DNA of 64,000 nucleotides from assembly GCF_035582795.1 (NCBI RefSeq), contig NC_134365.1, positions 222,597,887 through 222,661,886 on the forward strand. Reading direction: 5' to 3'. The notes beneath the pieces were generated by a model, which had not been told where the DNA came from, ran no database searches, and saw only the letters and a list, made by a program, of their open reading frames with translations. Each line of letters starts with the position of its first letter. Positions within the stretch are counted from its first letter, which is position 1. This document shows positions 11,149 through 24,584 of this stretch, piece by piece. The DNA is from Mycteria americana. Lineage: Eukaryota; Chordata; Aves; Ciconiiformes; Ciconiidae. The translations under genes were made by a program, and so were the position numbers.

Positions 11149-12146
11149 GAGGGATGCTAATCCTTTGAAAGGAAAGCACAGAGAAATGGTCTGGACCAAA
11201 GAAGCAGAGTGTATGCATGTGAAATAACCCGGTTTCCTACCTTTTTTAGACTCAGCCCAACATCACTGCTGATCAGATTTCCTGCTAGATGTTTCCTCAG
11301 ACTAAATTGCAACACTAACGAAAAAGGAGAAATTAGGGGGGAACCATAGACCAGAATTCGGGCTGATAAAATCTGGTGTTACCCCATTACCATCAGAGCT
11401 TTATTGATGGGTTTGGTTCAACCTACATGCGATGAGATGCATGTTTTCTGCCTGGACTCTGCCACGTCCAGCTCCCCATTGAGTGCGTGTTTCTGAATCT
11501 TGTATCTCAAAGTTTCCAGAAAATTTCAAACATTTTCCTAGGTATAAGCTGAGAAAAAGATACTGTGTTGGACTAAATGCAGGAATAACTGTTCAAGTTT
11601 CTCTGACCTATTCAGTGCAAGCTAGATAAACATCATCAATCCTTTCATTTTTACTGGCCTTTCCTACTGCAAAGAGTCAGCACTGCTCCCTTTGCACCAC
11701 TGAATTTTTGCTAATTTGTAATAGTTGGAGGTCTGCCCCAAACGAGATCTTTTTCAGGAAAAAAAACCAACAAACAAAACCAAACCCAGAAGTTTTAATA
11801 AATGGGGTAAATTATTATAAAATGGTTTGTGGCTCAGGGTTCTGCGTCTTTCCAAGAGCCACATTCAAGACCACACAGGGGAGCGCGTCACTCCCTGCGT
11901 GATGGGAGCATCGATGTCTGTCCTCCCCAGCTCTGCATCCCATGCAGCTCCCGACGCTGAGCAGCGGGTTGAGCTGCCCCTCCAGACCCTTCTGTCCTGC
12001 CTGCCACTGGCAGGACCTCCCTTCTCCAGAGACCCGAGTGTTCGCATTAAACCTGGAGGCTCTTGATATCCCCATGGTTGTTCCACCTCTGTCAGACTTG
12101 GTAGAAAATAACCAGAAAATTAAGAGAGCATGTGGGAGCTGACAGA

Positions 12147-12179
12147 CAGACAGACGCAGACGCAGACACAGACACAGAC
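12147..12179 (+). repeat. (GACA/GCAGAC)n simple repeat
   Basis: This is a short run of GACAGACA followed by CGCAGA and CACAGA units. Confidence 0.7.
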
Positions 12180-13935
12180 TGCTTTCTTTGATTTACACAG
12201 GAAGGTGAATCAGCTGTAAAAAATAAGAAAACTGGAAGAAAGGGGAAGTTGATAGGGATTAGCATGAATACTAATGTAGGAAGTGTGGAAAATTCATACA
12301 GGGTATTTTTTCACACAGAAAAAATCCATAACCAGGAGAAAGAAGGACTTTAAGAGAGAGGTTTTCTAAGCAATAACTGAAAAAAGAGAATTAAGAAATT
12401 AGTCAGTCACTATATGGACAGTGAAACTGTCGGTCAGGGTAGAAGTGCTCAGGAAATGTTTGCCTTGAGGAAAAAGCCAGATGCTAAAGATTTACCGCAT
12501 GCAAATGATGAAATACTTTCCCTCTGGGAGTCTCAAAAGAAGGCGTTAAAACAATAAGCGCAGGAACTTTCAGAGGTCTGCAGCTCCAGATGATTGGCAT
12601 TTAAGAGTTTTAAAAGATCTTGGGGCTTTTGCTGCCGTAACGCGAAATGCTGCCATGCAACGTGCACGCTTCCACTTGCAGGATGACCCACACGGACAGC
12701 CCGCCGTTCCATCGCTGCAGGCAGCAGCCAGAGCCAAGGGATTTGCAGCTGGGACGTGCTCCTTACCTGCCCCAAACCCCAGGGCCCCGGCGCTGCCTGG
12801 GGACAAGGATCGCCCACGCACAACTGAGTGCACACTCGTGTCAGAAAGAACTCTTGCTTTCCTGCCCAGCGGGTCCCATCAGTCCCCGTTGGTTTCTGAT
12901 TCATTTGCAATAATGCCGAGCGGAGACGTTGTCCAACGGGCAAAAAAGGCAAAAGAAGGCAAAAACCCCAGTACAAATTCTTCCCGTGTGTGGGGTGAGA
13001 GCTGAAGCAGAGAATTACAGAGAATTACATCACGTCTGCAGGTGACAGAGGGCTTCTGAGAAAAGAGGGCAGCTCTGGCAATTTTCTGGAGGTGTTGCAG
13101 CCTGGGGCTGGGTAGGTGGAAAGGAGAAGGTGGAGCAGCGGGTCAGGAGGCCAGGAGAAGCAGCTGGAGCAGAGTGCGTTGGGAGGGGAAGGTGGGAAGC
13201 CCACACTTGGGACTACCAAGCATCCCTGGGCAGCCCAGATTTCCCAGAGACATTTCTGAAGCTCTGCTGGATGGGGAAGGGCTGGGGCCAGACCTCACTT
13301 CAGTCTGGAAGTCTCTCCCACTTGCGGACCAGAAAATCCTTCATTTCACCATCCCCGACAGAAGCAGACACAAGAAACTCCCCAGTCACCATCAGCACGG
13401 TAATAAGAAGTCTCACAGACAAGCAGGTTTCATCACATCAGGCAGGGCTGTGTGATGAGCAGGGCAGGATTACAGCAGGGAACTCGGGGTGATACAACAA
13501 CTCCCTGAAATTCATAGATCCGTGAGGATCAGCCAGAGACCTCTGTGTGTTAATCCACCTCTGCCTTCAGTGTCCAACATGGCCAAAATGAAAGTGCCCC
13601 TGAGCAACCAGAGCCTGAGGAATTCCTCCATCCCTTGAAGGCATGCAATTAGTACACCACTAACGCTCTTCAAGGATGGGTCTTGACCATGCATGTCTTG
13701 TCCTTACTTCTATCTCTGTCCCACAAAGCTGTGCATCAGCTCATTCTTTCAGGGTCTTGAGGAAAAAACAGTGTGAAGTATGGTTCAGCCTTCCCATGGC
13801 ACAGGCCAGGAGATGGCAGACACGGAGCCTTTGCTTAGAAGGGTGTCTGGAGGCAAAACTTGGTGTGGTGACACCGTAGCTAATGGGTATAAATGCTGGT
13901 GGAATGGGACATTTGACTGCCAGGCAGCAAAATTA

Positions 13936-14070
13936 GAACAGAACAGAGTAGAACAGAACAGAGTAGAATAGAATGGAATGGAATGGAATGGAATAGAATA
14001 GAATAGAATAGAATAGAATAGAATAGAATAGAATAGAATAGAATAGAATAGAATAGAATAGAATAGAATA
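13936..14070. repeat. (GAATA)n pentanucleotide microsatellite
   Basis: Degenerate GAACA/GAGTA units lead into GAATG and then about 17 near-perfect GAATA units. On the - strand this is the TATTC unit that forms CR1 3' tails, but no CR1 body is recognisable beside it. The repetitive frame on the - strand is a repeat artefact, not a protein. Confidence 0.9.
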
Positions 14071-15043
14071 TTAACTCCTTCCTGCTCCAAACCCTGTTTG
14101 TTTGTTTACATGGAAATAGAAATACACCATAAAGTCATGGGTTAATAACGCATGCATTACTGAGGAGAGAAGATCCCCAGTTCTCTCTGTTCGTGGGCTG
14201 GCAGCCCATCTTGTGCACAAGCAGCAGGTTTGGCATGCCCTGGGAACACCGGGCTCGTGGTGCAGACATACACCTTTACTTTCGTACATGAAACCCTGGG
14301 TAGACCTACGGCAAACCCATCCTCCTGGTGTGTCTCACAGCTTATCTGGTCTGCCTGAGATGATTCATCCAGCAGGAATTCCACCCTGAGGACCTCCCTT
14401 GTGAGCTCCTCTGCAGACCCGCAGACCTGGCTGTTAAAACCGCCTGTCTTGTAACAGCCTGCGTTTGCTTTTTCTGGTTAATCTTTAACTCTCCTTTGTA
14501 CCCACTGAGAATAACTGTTCTTACTGATAACCCCTTTCTGATCCTCGTGATGGCTGTGTTCCCTAATTAACTGACACAAATTGCCGATATTCCTAGCATA
14601 ATATTGGTGGATATATTCAGTACTCTGCTGCAACATTTTAAACTTTATTGAAGTATTTATTCCTTCCTTTTTTTTTTTACCAAAGAAAGCAGACACAACA
14701 TCATTCTCCATTAGACATTATTGTAAGAGGAAAATCAATAGAGGAAATTATGTTTGGTTAAAATATTTATGCAGTTACATCACTCAGAGTTATATGTGTT
14801 TCTTCTAATTAATAACATCTTGTGTGTGCAACGCAAGAAGCCGCATCTGACCATAAAAATAGCACTCCTTTCAACTGGAATTTTATTGCCCAAGTCTTAG
14901 CAGTTATTCAAGCTGGCACCAGGTGATGACTTTGCCCTTAAACTTTTAAGCTAATTCTCATTGCCTTTCTGAGCTGTGTGACTCCACTGCAACCTGCAAG
15001 GCTTTACCCACCCACCCGTCAGACGACTCAGCTCTGATGCAGC

Positions 15044-15785
15044 TCACACCACGACTGTGGAGTCACATCTGGCTTCTTGCAGCTTTCTGGTGGTCCGGGT
15101 ACAGATCTGTTTGGTTTTCACACTGTACACAATCCAGTTCATCGTGGTGGGACCAGCAAGCAGACGTGACCAGCAAGAGGATGTGAACAATAGGAGAAGC
15201 ATTTTTTCCCAAACTTGTGAATGATAGACAGACCGATCACTGGGATGTCGAAGACTAGGACAGCACAGATACGGGATGTGCAAGTGATCAAGGCCCTGGA
15301 CCACTCCTCCTTGGATGCAATACTCAAGATAGTCTTAAGGATCGTGATGTGCAACGGAACAAGTAACAGTGAGTCTGAAGCCATTGAGGAAAGAGCAAAC
15401 ACTTAAGCCACAAATGCTGCTGTCTCACAAATGTCACATAAATGTGACTGGGCCACACTGATGATATCCTGGTGTAGACAAGAAAGAGTGAGAGAGACCG
15501 TTTACCCAGTGATATTGCAGCATCTTCAGGAGAAAGGAGGCCGGGACCGCCAGAAGTACTGCCTGGATGGTCAACCCCATGCCAGTCTTGGTGACCAGGG
15601 AGTTTGTCAGGAGGGATGTATGCCTTGGGGGCTGCAGGTCATGACAACGAGGTCAAAAGCTATGGCCATGAGCACAGCAGATTTGATGGTGGAGAAGGTG
15701 TGGATGAAATACATCCAGTTGAGGTATGAGTCAAAGTAGATGGCTTGGTAGTAAAACCCACACAGCCTGGGCTCCAGCATCTCCA
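15044..15785 (-). pseudogene. OR51-like olfactory receptor pseudogene
   Basis: Read on the - strand, the order of pieces follows an OR51 receptor: a TM3 region with WMYFIHTFSTIKSAVLMAIAF, where the DRY motif is replaced by DLV; then in other frames LTNSLVTKTGMG and the YCLHQDI-type ECL2 block; then LLVPLHITILKTILSIAS (TM5), CTSRICAVLVFDIPVIGLSIIHKFGKK (TM6) and NWIVYSVKTKQI (TM7 end). Several frame changes and stops separate these pieces, and the part before TM3 is not recognisable. The gene is clearly dead and older than the copies at 24.6, 43.5 and 57 kb. It lies in the opposite orientation to the two intact genes. Confidence 0.85.
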
Positions 15786-18700
15786 GCCTGTCACTGTCTG
15801 CTCTACTGGAAGACCCAGACTGGACCCAGTGCCCAGACATGCTCTCACCAGTGCTGAACTGGGGGGGAACCACTGCCCTCCACAGCCTGCGTGCCCCAGC
15901 ACCCCCAAAGACCCAGCACCGTCCACCTTCACTGCAAGGTCTCCTGGTGATGTCGGGGTAACTTGTACCCACCAGCACCCCAGGCCCTTTTCCACAGATC
16001 TCCTTTCTAGCCAGAGAGGCTCATCTAGAACAAAAGCACCAATTAAAATGAAATTTAAAACAAAATCTGTGGGACAAAGCTATTCAGACCCAAGGCCATC
16101 TGTGGCAACAGCACACTACGTCCTCAAGCACTGTTTTTATTTGTGCTAATTATTGTTAATAATAACAACTGACTGTTATGGCTCAGCTGTGTATTTGGAC
16201 TCTGCGGGATCTACTTTCTAAGCAACCTCACATTTCATAGTGCTTGAGCCATTCGGATTTCAGTAAGATTATCGACTCACAACCACTTCTATTTACAATC
16301 CTACTATCTCAGCCATCCCAAATAGCTTTGATGCCCACTTACAGCCTCCTCTCCAGGAGCTGTGACCAGCGTAAGTCACAGCTAGCAACCCTCTCATGGA
16401 AATGCCTCCCCCACTTCAGTTGGGGGTCCCTCTGTTACATAGAGTCGAGTCATTTTTTCTTCTTTTCTGGAATTTCCCATGGAAGAAAAAACCAAAATCT
16501 CCTGCCAGGCTTGCTTGTCAATCAGTTTTGAAAGCCTTTTTGTCAGACATGTGATATCCATCCTTCCCAGAGAGACAGACACATAGATAACCATTCATAA
16601 CCCACCTAGCATTTCTAGCAGCACTCACAAAATTAATACAGACAGCTGCTGTATTTTTCACCAAATCATACAGTTTACACCTGAAGCGGAGTTGAAATGT
16701 AAATACTCCGCATTGACTTTATCTTATAATCCACGAGAAAGTAAAAATGGAAAGGCTCAGGAGGCCGAATCGGTGGGTGATCAGACCCCATCTCTCACAG
16801 AGCAATCGCACGTGTCTCGGAGGCGGTGTTGCTCTGGATGCGCCCCAGCGCGAGGTCCCTCCTCTCAGTATCCCACCACCGGTGACTGCTCGTCAGTTTA
16901 TTAACACCACTATAACCTCTTCAGTCTTTTCTGCTATCTACCCACGTTTTCCCATCCTGAATGTGAATTTTATTCTATTTGTGGGTTTTTTTCAGACCAT
17001 TCCTTCAATTTTTCAAAACTACCCTGGGCACCAATCTTTCTTTTTTCTGTGCTTCTGGAGAAGCTGCGGATTTAATAAGTAATTTCTTTACTCTGCTACC
17101 CAGGCTAATACAAGGTCCAGGATGCTCATTCAGATTCTCACTTCATCTTTCTTTGCAGCAGCACAAGAAATGGGATTTGAAACTTCCCTATAATGCTTCA
17201 AGCCCAGCAATATTCTCTGCCTCGTTTATGAAAATATTATGTAATATGCATGCTAATTCATCTCAAAAATTAAGAGAGATATTCTTTTCCCCTATGTACA
17301 AACTTTGCTACCCTTCCACACAAGAGAAATGATCTGATTGATATGATTTGTATTCGACAAATTCGTAAAAGTTTCTGCTTGTCTTGTTCTTTGCCAAAAA
17401 ACATAACTTGATCATTCATTTATGTATACATTTTCTAGGGATTGTGGCTAATTTTTCCCCTGGAGTCTAAACGCAAGAGTATGAACATCTCAGGGAATCC
17501 CTAACTGGCGAATTGCTGGCAGCGGGGAGGTTTTTTGGGGAGCACCACAAGGACCTGCACGCTGGCCCAGGGGCGAGCGGCGCAGCCCAGGCTCCTCCAG
17601 GCTGTTGCACCGAGCGCAGCTCCGAAGACGGTGACCACGACCAGCCCTGATGGCCAAAGCTGCGCCGGGACGGTCCCCGCAGTTGCTCGCACAGACTGTG
17701 CCTATGCCAGCCCCCTTCCTATACTTTCCTACTGGCTGCTACTGGAGGGTTCAGACCTCCTTTTTTTCCAATTTTCAAGACTTTTTTTTTTCTCTGCCTT
17801 TTTCCAGGCTTCTGCTCTTTCCTCCCTCCCTCCCCATGGTATCTGAACGGCAGCAATGAGGTAAAATTGTTCGCTTTAGTAATACTTGAGGCTGCAATGA
17901 GATCAGTCATCAGCCTCAGTATATTACTGTAAAACAGAAATGGGACTGTTGCCTTTAACGGAGTTTCTCCAGAGTCATGCTAGCTTCACTGAAGAATATC
18001 AGGGTCTAAATCCGAATAAGGGACGACAGGCTATGTATGTCACTTCAGGTCCCACCAGGCGCAAATGACAGTGTGTGCTCCGAACTCTTAGAGTAATTGG
18101 AAAAAGTTTTAAGAGCAAGATATTAGTTAGTTTTCTGTTGATGACTAAGAGCAAAGTGAAGAATCTGAAAGATAAGACCCATCAATAAAGTGATTTTTAA
18201 GCAAACATCTGGATAGATGGATGCCTAGACAGATGTTTTCTTACATGAATAATGGAGTGTCTGCTGTGGCCAGTGCAGCAGAATCAAAGCCTTCTGGTTG
18301 TCATGACCTTTGCGTAGCACTAAAAATCCCTGAAATGGGTTTTAGATGCGAGGTGTATGGACTCCTGAGGGAGGATTTGTCATGGAGCCTGGCGATCCCT
18401 GTAGTGATTTACTCAGCTGGGAGTCTCACTTTATCGCTTTAAACTGCAGATCGCCTTTAACATTGCACAAGCAGTGAAACACTCGTGTGTTTATTCAGTC
18501 TAGAATGGTCTTTGCCTGTTTCCACTTCTGTGCTTAATTTCTTTTCTATCTCATTGATTGCAAAAGACAGAAATGGGTGAATCCACTGTACAGCAGACTG
18601 TCAGTGGTTCACAAGTACGCTCCAGCTGAAGGGGGGCTGTGGCAAGGCAAGCCAGGCACTGGCCCTGTTTAAACAGAAGAGCAAACATCGTTGTACACTT

Positions 18701-21700
18701 ACGCATCTTCCTGATACAAACCTCCCATGTTAACAGTGTCAGTAACACTAATAAATCCAAGGAGTGCAGACTTCGGATCTTCCAAGCCTTTTATATACTT
18801 ATATGGAAATGCAGTACTCAGGTCACCAGCTAAAATTCTATTCTTTACGGTATTTACAGATACAGCCCTTCTGCTGGGTCTTGAATCACTACCACAGGGG
18901 CAGGGTTCCACTTGTAGAGCCACAGATATAAACTGGCAGCTACGGCTCCAGCTCATGGCAAGAAAACTGCTGCTGCCTGCACATCAGGGGGATGCTTTGC
19001 TGCATGCACGCTCCCCCACCGTGCCCCCTCCATCCCCGGGGTGGATGTCTGCCAGCCTCCCTCCTCCCGTCTTCTGGGGAAACCAGCAATGTGCAGCAGG
19101 TGGCCAGATGCTGGGATCTCTGCACACTGTCTTCCCAAGTTAAGATCAAAGTAATCCTTAAATCTAAATGCAGATTGAGAAGAACAACGCTGAGATGAGC
19201 GGCTTGGTCTGTCGCTCCCTTCCTGCCCCATGGTGGGCTGTCAGGACTCCACGGGCTGTACGCCTCACCCCAGAGGGGTCCCCGAGCTGGTCCCACAACT
19301 GTCCCACCCTCCCCAGGTGCAGCAGGCAGCTGGACCCCATCATGTCGTACAGCATTAACAGCCAAGGTGGCCCACAGTGACCGAGATGGGACAGCGTACA
19401 GCTTAAGTAGCCTAAATGGGAGAGGGACAGACACAGAGCTGCAGGTTACGGCCGGGATGTTGGGGTGTGGAGAGAGGATGAGGCAGAACCTGTCCAGGGA
19501 GGGGGGAATGTTTCTGCCATTGCATTTCAGCAGGTAATCACCTTGTGTTCAAAGCAAACAGAAAACCTCCAGCTCCAGTGGTTGACAGGCAGGGACGTCC
19601 GCTGCAGTGTTTCTGTGTGTGGCACCACGGCCACGCCAGTGCCTGCAAATCCAGCGTGTTCAGGGTGGAGAAGGAGCCTGGTCACGTATGGGTTAGAGCC
19701 ACCAAAGGGGCTGCATGGTCACGTCCCACTGCATGCACAGCTCACCGGGACGCCGTGCTGAGCCAGGCTCTCGGGGTGGGTGGTTGCTGATTTAGGTGGC
19801 TGCTGCACTGAAGATTTCTCCTACAGCTCCTGCCTTGGGCATGGTTATTACAGACACAGCATCCCTCCTGCACTGGCAAAGCGCATCCATCCCCAAGGCT
19901 CTGATCCCGGTGCTGGTCTCCATCAACAGCCCCTCATACCACCAAGGATGAACAGAAAAAGCTTTACTGGGTTGGAGCTGGGACCACTGGGGAGGACACG
20001 GTGTGGCACCCTGGGACGGCTCCTCAGCCGGCTCCTGGGACATGGCCGGGGACCACGGGGCAGCTGTGTCCTCCAGAGCCTCCCACATGTGTGCACCAGG
20101 CTCTGGAGGATGCCCAGAGCTCCCCGGGAGCGGTGGTGGGCACAGTCTGCCCCACGGCTCCGAAGGCAGCTGCCCTGAACGAACATGGGGAAGCATAGGA
20201 AACCTCACCTTACCTCAGAGCTGGATTTCAAGGCAACCAGCAAATCATCATAAAATGCAAACTCCTGATTCGACTGGATGCTAAAAACGGGCATTAAACA
20301 GAACTGTGAGATATGTTCCATAAATCTGAGAGTCGTTCTCCTTAAGCTATATTTAGCTGTGAAGATTGCTACCTTTCAGACTGGAAGAACAGCTTGCAAG
20401 TTTGAAAGATTTTTATAGATTTTCTGACTGTAAGTTCATCCAATAAAAGGCAGCACCTCTCACCACAAAGTATATTTGTCTGAAATATTTGCAGCTACAT
20501 ACTTACGGTAGCTACGTATTTATAATGATATTTTTATAGCTACAACAAACACTACCTCTGCGAGCTCTGCCTCAGAGTTTCTGCAGTCTGACCGGTACAG
20601 CCGCCAGCCGTCCTGCCCGTAGTTTCCCAAAGGCCCCAGAGTCTTTCTTGGGGACTTGTGTCCAGCAGTTTGCTTTGCACTTGCTGGTGCAAGATGCTTT
20701 GGTTGGCATCAAGGATAAAGCACGTTGACCGATGCTCAGGAAGGAGTCAGATGTGTTCCACATTCATTTCAGTTAAGGACTGTTAGGGCAGGAAGGGATG
20801 TGCCTTTTATTTCCCAGATTCCTCCTAGCTTGGGATGTGTGGCCTTCTTGTGAAACAGGATTGGAGACCTGAGCAAAAGTGTAAACGTACCTGCAGCAGA
20901 TGAGGTTTAAAATCTTGTTTTCAATTCTGCCCTGAGATGCAGGGAGTTCATTTTGCTTTAAAATGCTGTGCTGAAAAATACTATTAATCAGTATACAGGC
21001 TTTCCTTGGTGCATATGTTTTCTAAAATGGCTAAAAATGTCTAACATAATGAGTTAGAACTATTCAAAAAACTAAGTATTGGTGGAAAAAGACGGTATGG
21101 ATGAAGGATAAGACCTGGGGATTGTAATCAGGGCATACGTGATTGTGAAAGCATTTTCAGCAGGCAGTGATGCTTTGTCCCTCATGGTTTTACCTGAGTG
21201 AATAATTTTTCAATAAAGCGTAATGAAAAATCCATGTATTATTCAAAACGTCGTACTGCCATTTCAGTGTGGTTTTAATAACTGAACAAAGTATAGCCAT
21301 CAGGTATTTCTCCTTCTCGAATGTGAGCTAGGGCGCACGGCACCACGCAGCAGCAATGCTCGGACCTTCTCCTCCACGCTCCTGGCCCCCCAGGGACAAC
21401 GGTTTCTGTCTCTGGTCTGTACCAAAGGACACAGGCTGGGAAAACGGGGACCTTCGGAGTCCCGGCAGGGTGTCAAAGCCAGACAGGAGGTTCCTTGTCC
21501 TGGTGGGGCTACAGCTGTTTCAAGGAAAGAAGAAATACAAACCTGTATCTGCAGGCATGAGTGAACTCCCCGTCGAGTTCCCACCAGCCGGGCAAAGGAG
21601 CGACGAAGCGTGATCGTTGATTCAGGGATTGCACAAGAAAATCAAGGCAGACTTAAATCTGAAATTCTCTCCAGGAGGAGATGCAAGATGCAGGGGTGAC

Positions 21701-22504
21701 ACAGAAAGTGCTTTACAGAGCCCCGAGCCACCGTCGCTGTGGGACAGGCAGAATGGAGAATGAGAGCAGGCCACTTCAGGAGCATGGTCCAACACGCAGG
21801 TTTCCCTTGTGCTTCGAGCCTTTGTGCGTTAAACAGAGCAGGTCTGCTAATTTTTTATACTTAAGGGCTGGTGCCTGTTTGCATGTAAGATGACATTTTA
21901 ATGTTGCCTGTTGGCAAATCCAAAATGGCTTTAGGATTTAGTTTTCAAGGTAAAACAAGCTGCGGTTTTTAACCGTGACTATAACTCACTGCTGGAACAA
22001 GTGACCACAGATGGTGGTGAACGCTCTCCCTGAAGGTGTTTCATCCAGAGTCTTCCTAAAAGATCTCCGTGCCGCAAAATAGTTTGTGTGGAGCACAGAG
22101 TCTTTGGGAGAAACATTAGGGCTGAGGTAACAGACGACATCGTCTCAGCTGTCTTTAAAAGTTGTGTCCTGCAAGTCAGAAAGAAAAAGCATATCTAATA
22201 TGGAGGAAAAGGAACAGAAAGAGGGGAAGTTGCTGAAAAATGCCTGCCGTGGGAACCCTCCCAGCCTCTCCACTCACACAGTTTTCCTGAACCTGGAGAA
22301 ATCACGCTTTTGCAGCTCAAAGTGGATGCATTATTGAAAGGAAAAGTTTCCTGCCTGCATTGGCTGAATTTTAGAGATATTGGTAGTGTTTTGCAGCTGG
22401 CTGCGCACAAGCTACACAGTGTGTCTGCTGCAGTTATGAAACACATATGATGATAAATATAGTGGTCTCTTTTGCTCAGTAATTCAATATTTCTACAAGC
22501 CCTT
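15786..22504. other. Intergenic, no gene recognised
   Basis: There are 6.7 kb without a supported gene. A GC- and CpG-rich patch at about 17510-17700 carries a 63-residue - strand frame with a hydrophobic stretch, but no family is recognised. Another GC-rich segment at 19.0-20.2 kb has overlapping chance frames on both strands. Confidence 0.5.
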
Positions 22505-22951
22505 TGTCGTGGTTTAACCCCAGTGGGCAGCTTGGCCCCACACAGTCGCTCGCTCGCTCCCCGCCCCAGGTGGGATGGCAAGAGAAGTGGAAGGGTAGAA
22601 GTGCAAAAACTCATGAGTTGAGATAAAAACAATTTAATAGGTAACTAAACCTATCCTGCTTCTTCCCTCGTCTTTTATTGCTGAGCACGTCATATGTTCT
22701 GGAATATCCCTTTGGTCAGTGGGGGTCAGCTGTCCCAGCTGTGTCCCCTCCCAACTCCTTGTGCACCCCCAGCCTCCTCGCTGGTGGGGCAATGTGAGAA
22801 GCAAAAAAGGCCTTGAGGCTGTGCAAGAGCTGCTCAGCAATAGCTGAAACATCCCTGTGTTATCCACAGTGTTTTCATCACAAGTCCAAAACATAGCCCC
22901 ATACAAGCAACTATGAAGAAAATTAATTCTATCCCAGCCAAAACCTCTACA
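22505..22951 (-). mobile_element. Solo LTR of an avian endogenous retrovirus
   Basis: The segment begins TGTCGTGGTTTAACCCC and ends CTCTACA on the + strand, and it is flanked on both sides by the 5-bp direct repeat CCCTT (22500-22504 and 22952-22956). Its internal order (GTTGAGATAAAAACA, TTTAATAG, a CAGCTGTCCCAGCTGTGTCC block, AAAATTAATTCTATCCCAGCC) matches the LTR at 55569-56116, and the retroviral sense lies on the - strand. A 5-bp duplication fits ERVL-type integration. No internal retroviral sequence remains; it is a solo-LTR fossil of moderate age, more diverged than the 55.6 kb copy. Confidence 0.85.
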
Positions 22952-24584
22952 CCCTTCCTTCTTATTTCTATCTATGTAAACAAAATTCCATAGGTAGACG
23001 TTGTTTTGGCATGCAGTATTTTGCCAGAAATGCTCTTATCAATGGGATAAGTGTTTGGGTCCCTGCTGCAAAGCGAGCAGTAACACAAAATGTCACGTCA
23101 CCTTGTTGTCCTTTAAACAACCACCCTTCTCTTGCCCCATTCTTTGTCTGTCTCTCCCTCCTGGACCACCGCAGTCTTCCACTGAGATGCCTCAGCAACC
23201 ATTCTCAATGTTCTCCACAACGCTCTCAATGCTGTCTTCGCCCCCTTTCTCAGCCACCTCAGCTTTTTGCTTCCTGTTTTTCCCATCACTGATCTCACCA
23301 AAGAGATTCCTACTTACCAGCCCGAGCCCAAGAAGACGTCTTTCTTACCCTAAGGATATGCTGTTAATTCGGGATGTGTCACTTACTATGAGCGGAAAAC
23401 TTTCCTTTTGGTGCGTCCACTTTCTTTGCTTGCCAGTGCTCTCAGGAATTTCTAACACTTGTTTCCTTTCCAGCCCTCCCAGCAGGCTAAAGAATTAAGA
23501 ACTGGATTTTCCCACATGACACAGCTGTCTTTGAACTACAGACATTGAATAGTTATTTCATGCACTGGATAACACATGGCTGATCCATACAAATCAAGAT
23601 ATAGACATGCCATCAAAGTGGCACACAAGTCCAGCATTGATATTTATTTATCTGAAATTTTGCAATTGAAAGTGTAATATTTTTTGTTGTTGTTATTTAG
23701 CATTGTTGTTGTTATTTAGCGTCTCAGTCATGTAGCCCAGGAAGAGAAGCAATTGGTAGCAGTAGCATTTAGTATCTGTACCTTTGCTATACATTGAAGC
23801 ACAGATCAGATACTTTAATATAGTATTACAGGTGTAGAATGAAAAGACAATCCCTGCTACCAGGATCTTCAAATATAAGGACAGGAGAAGAGAAAGAAAT
23901 GAGAGGAGGAAAAGAACAATAAACAGCATGGGTCATCATGAGAGGCTGCAGGAGCTGTGTGCATCACTGTACGACACCAGGCAAACAAGAGGCTATATTG
24001 CAAATTATGGATTTCATGAACAGAATCAGCTGGAAAACAGAGGGGGTTGAGATTATTTAAATTTCCATTTTCATGTTGCTCCTCTTATCAAAATCATCTG
24101 GAACAGATGAAACTTCATCTGCAGTAAAACAGCAAGACAAATACCAAATAAACACCCATGCTATTGTACTGTCACTGAAATTGGCTGGTGACTGATTGTG
24201 CAGCCTTTAGATGGAACAGAGCATTATTCAGGTACTCTGGGTGAAAACCATATGAAGAAGTCAGAGGACAGGGATAACTACAAGAAACTGTGGGCTATAA
24301 AACGCTCTAATGGTCAGCTAAAATCCGTGGACCTGAGAAAACTCCTGGCTGCCCCTCATCAGGGGCAGGGGGACAAACCCGAGTGGCAGCTGTGACCCAC
24401 TCCACAGGCTGGGATTTCTGATGAGTTGGTTTTAATGTATGGATATCAATAATAACTGTTAATACCTTCATTGAGTAGATGCCCCACATGATGCAGAGCA
24501 GATGCACTTTCCAAATGAGGAACTGACATCCGGATCATTATGTTAAGTGTTTCCCAGAGCAGTGATCTCTGCCAGGGACATCTC
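22952..24584. other. Intergenic, no gene recognised
   Basis: This is AT-rich sequence with a small GTTGTTGTTATTTAGC duplication near 23685-23720. No coding motif is seen. Confidence 0.5.

Larger units (their letters stand above)
11149..15043. other. Intergenic with microsatellites
   Basis: No gene is recognised between the OR52-like gene and the next receptor pseudogene. The stretch holds a GACAGA/GCAGAC simple repeat and a long GAATA repeat (listed separately) in otherwise unique sequence. Confidence 0.5.

Noticed and set aside
13785-14090. - strand frame with repeated FYSIL
   Set aside because: It is a translation of the GAATA microsatellite.
17501-17692. 63-residue - strand frame with a hydrophobic segment
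   Set aside because: It lies in a CpG-rich patch, has no recognisable family and no supporting splice or poly(A) context.
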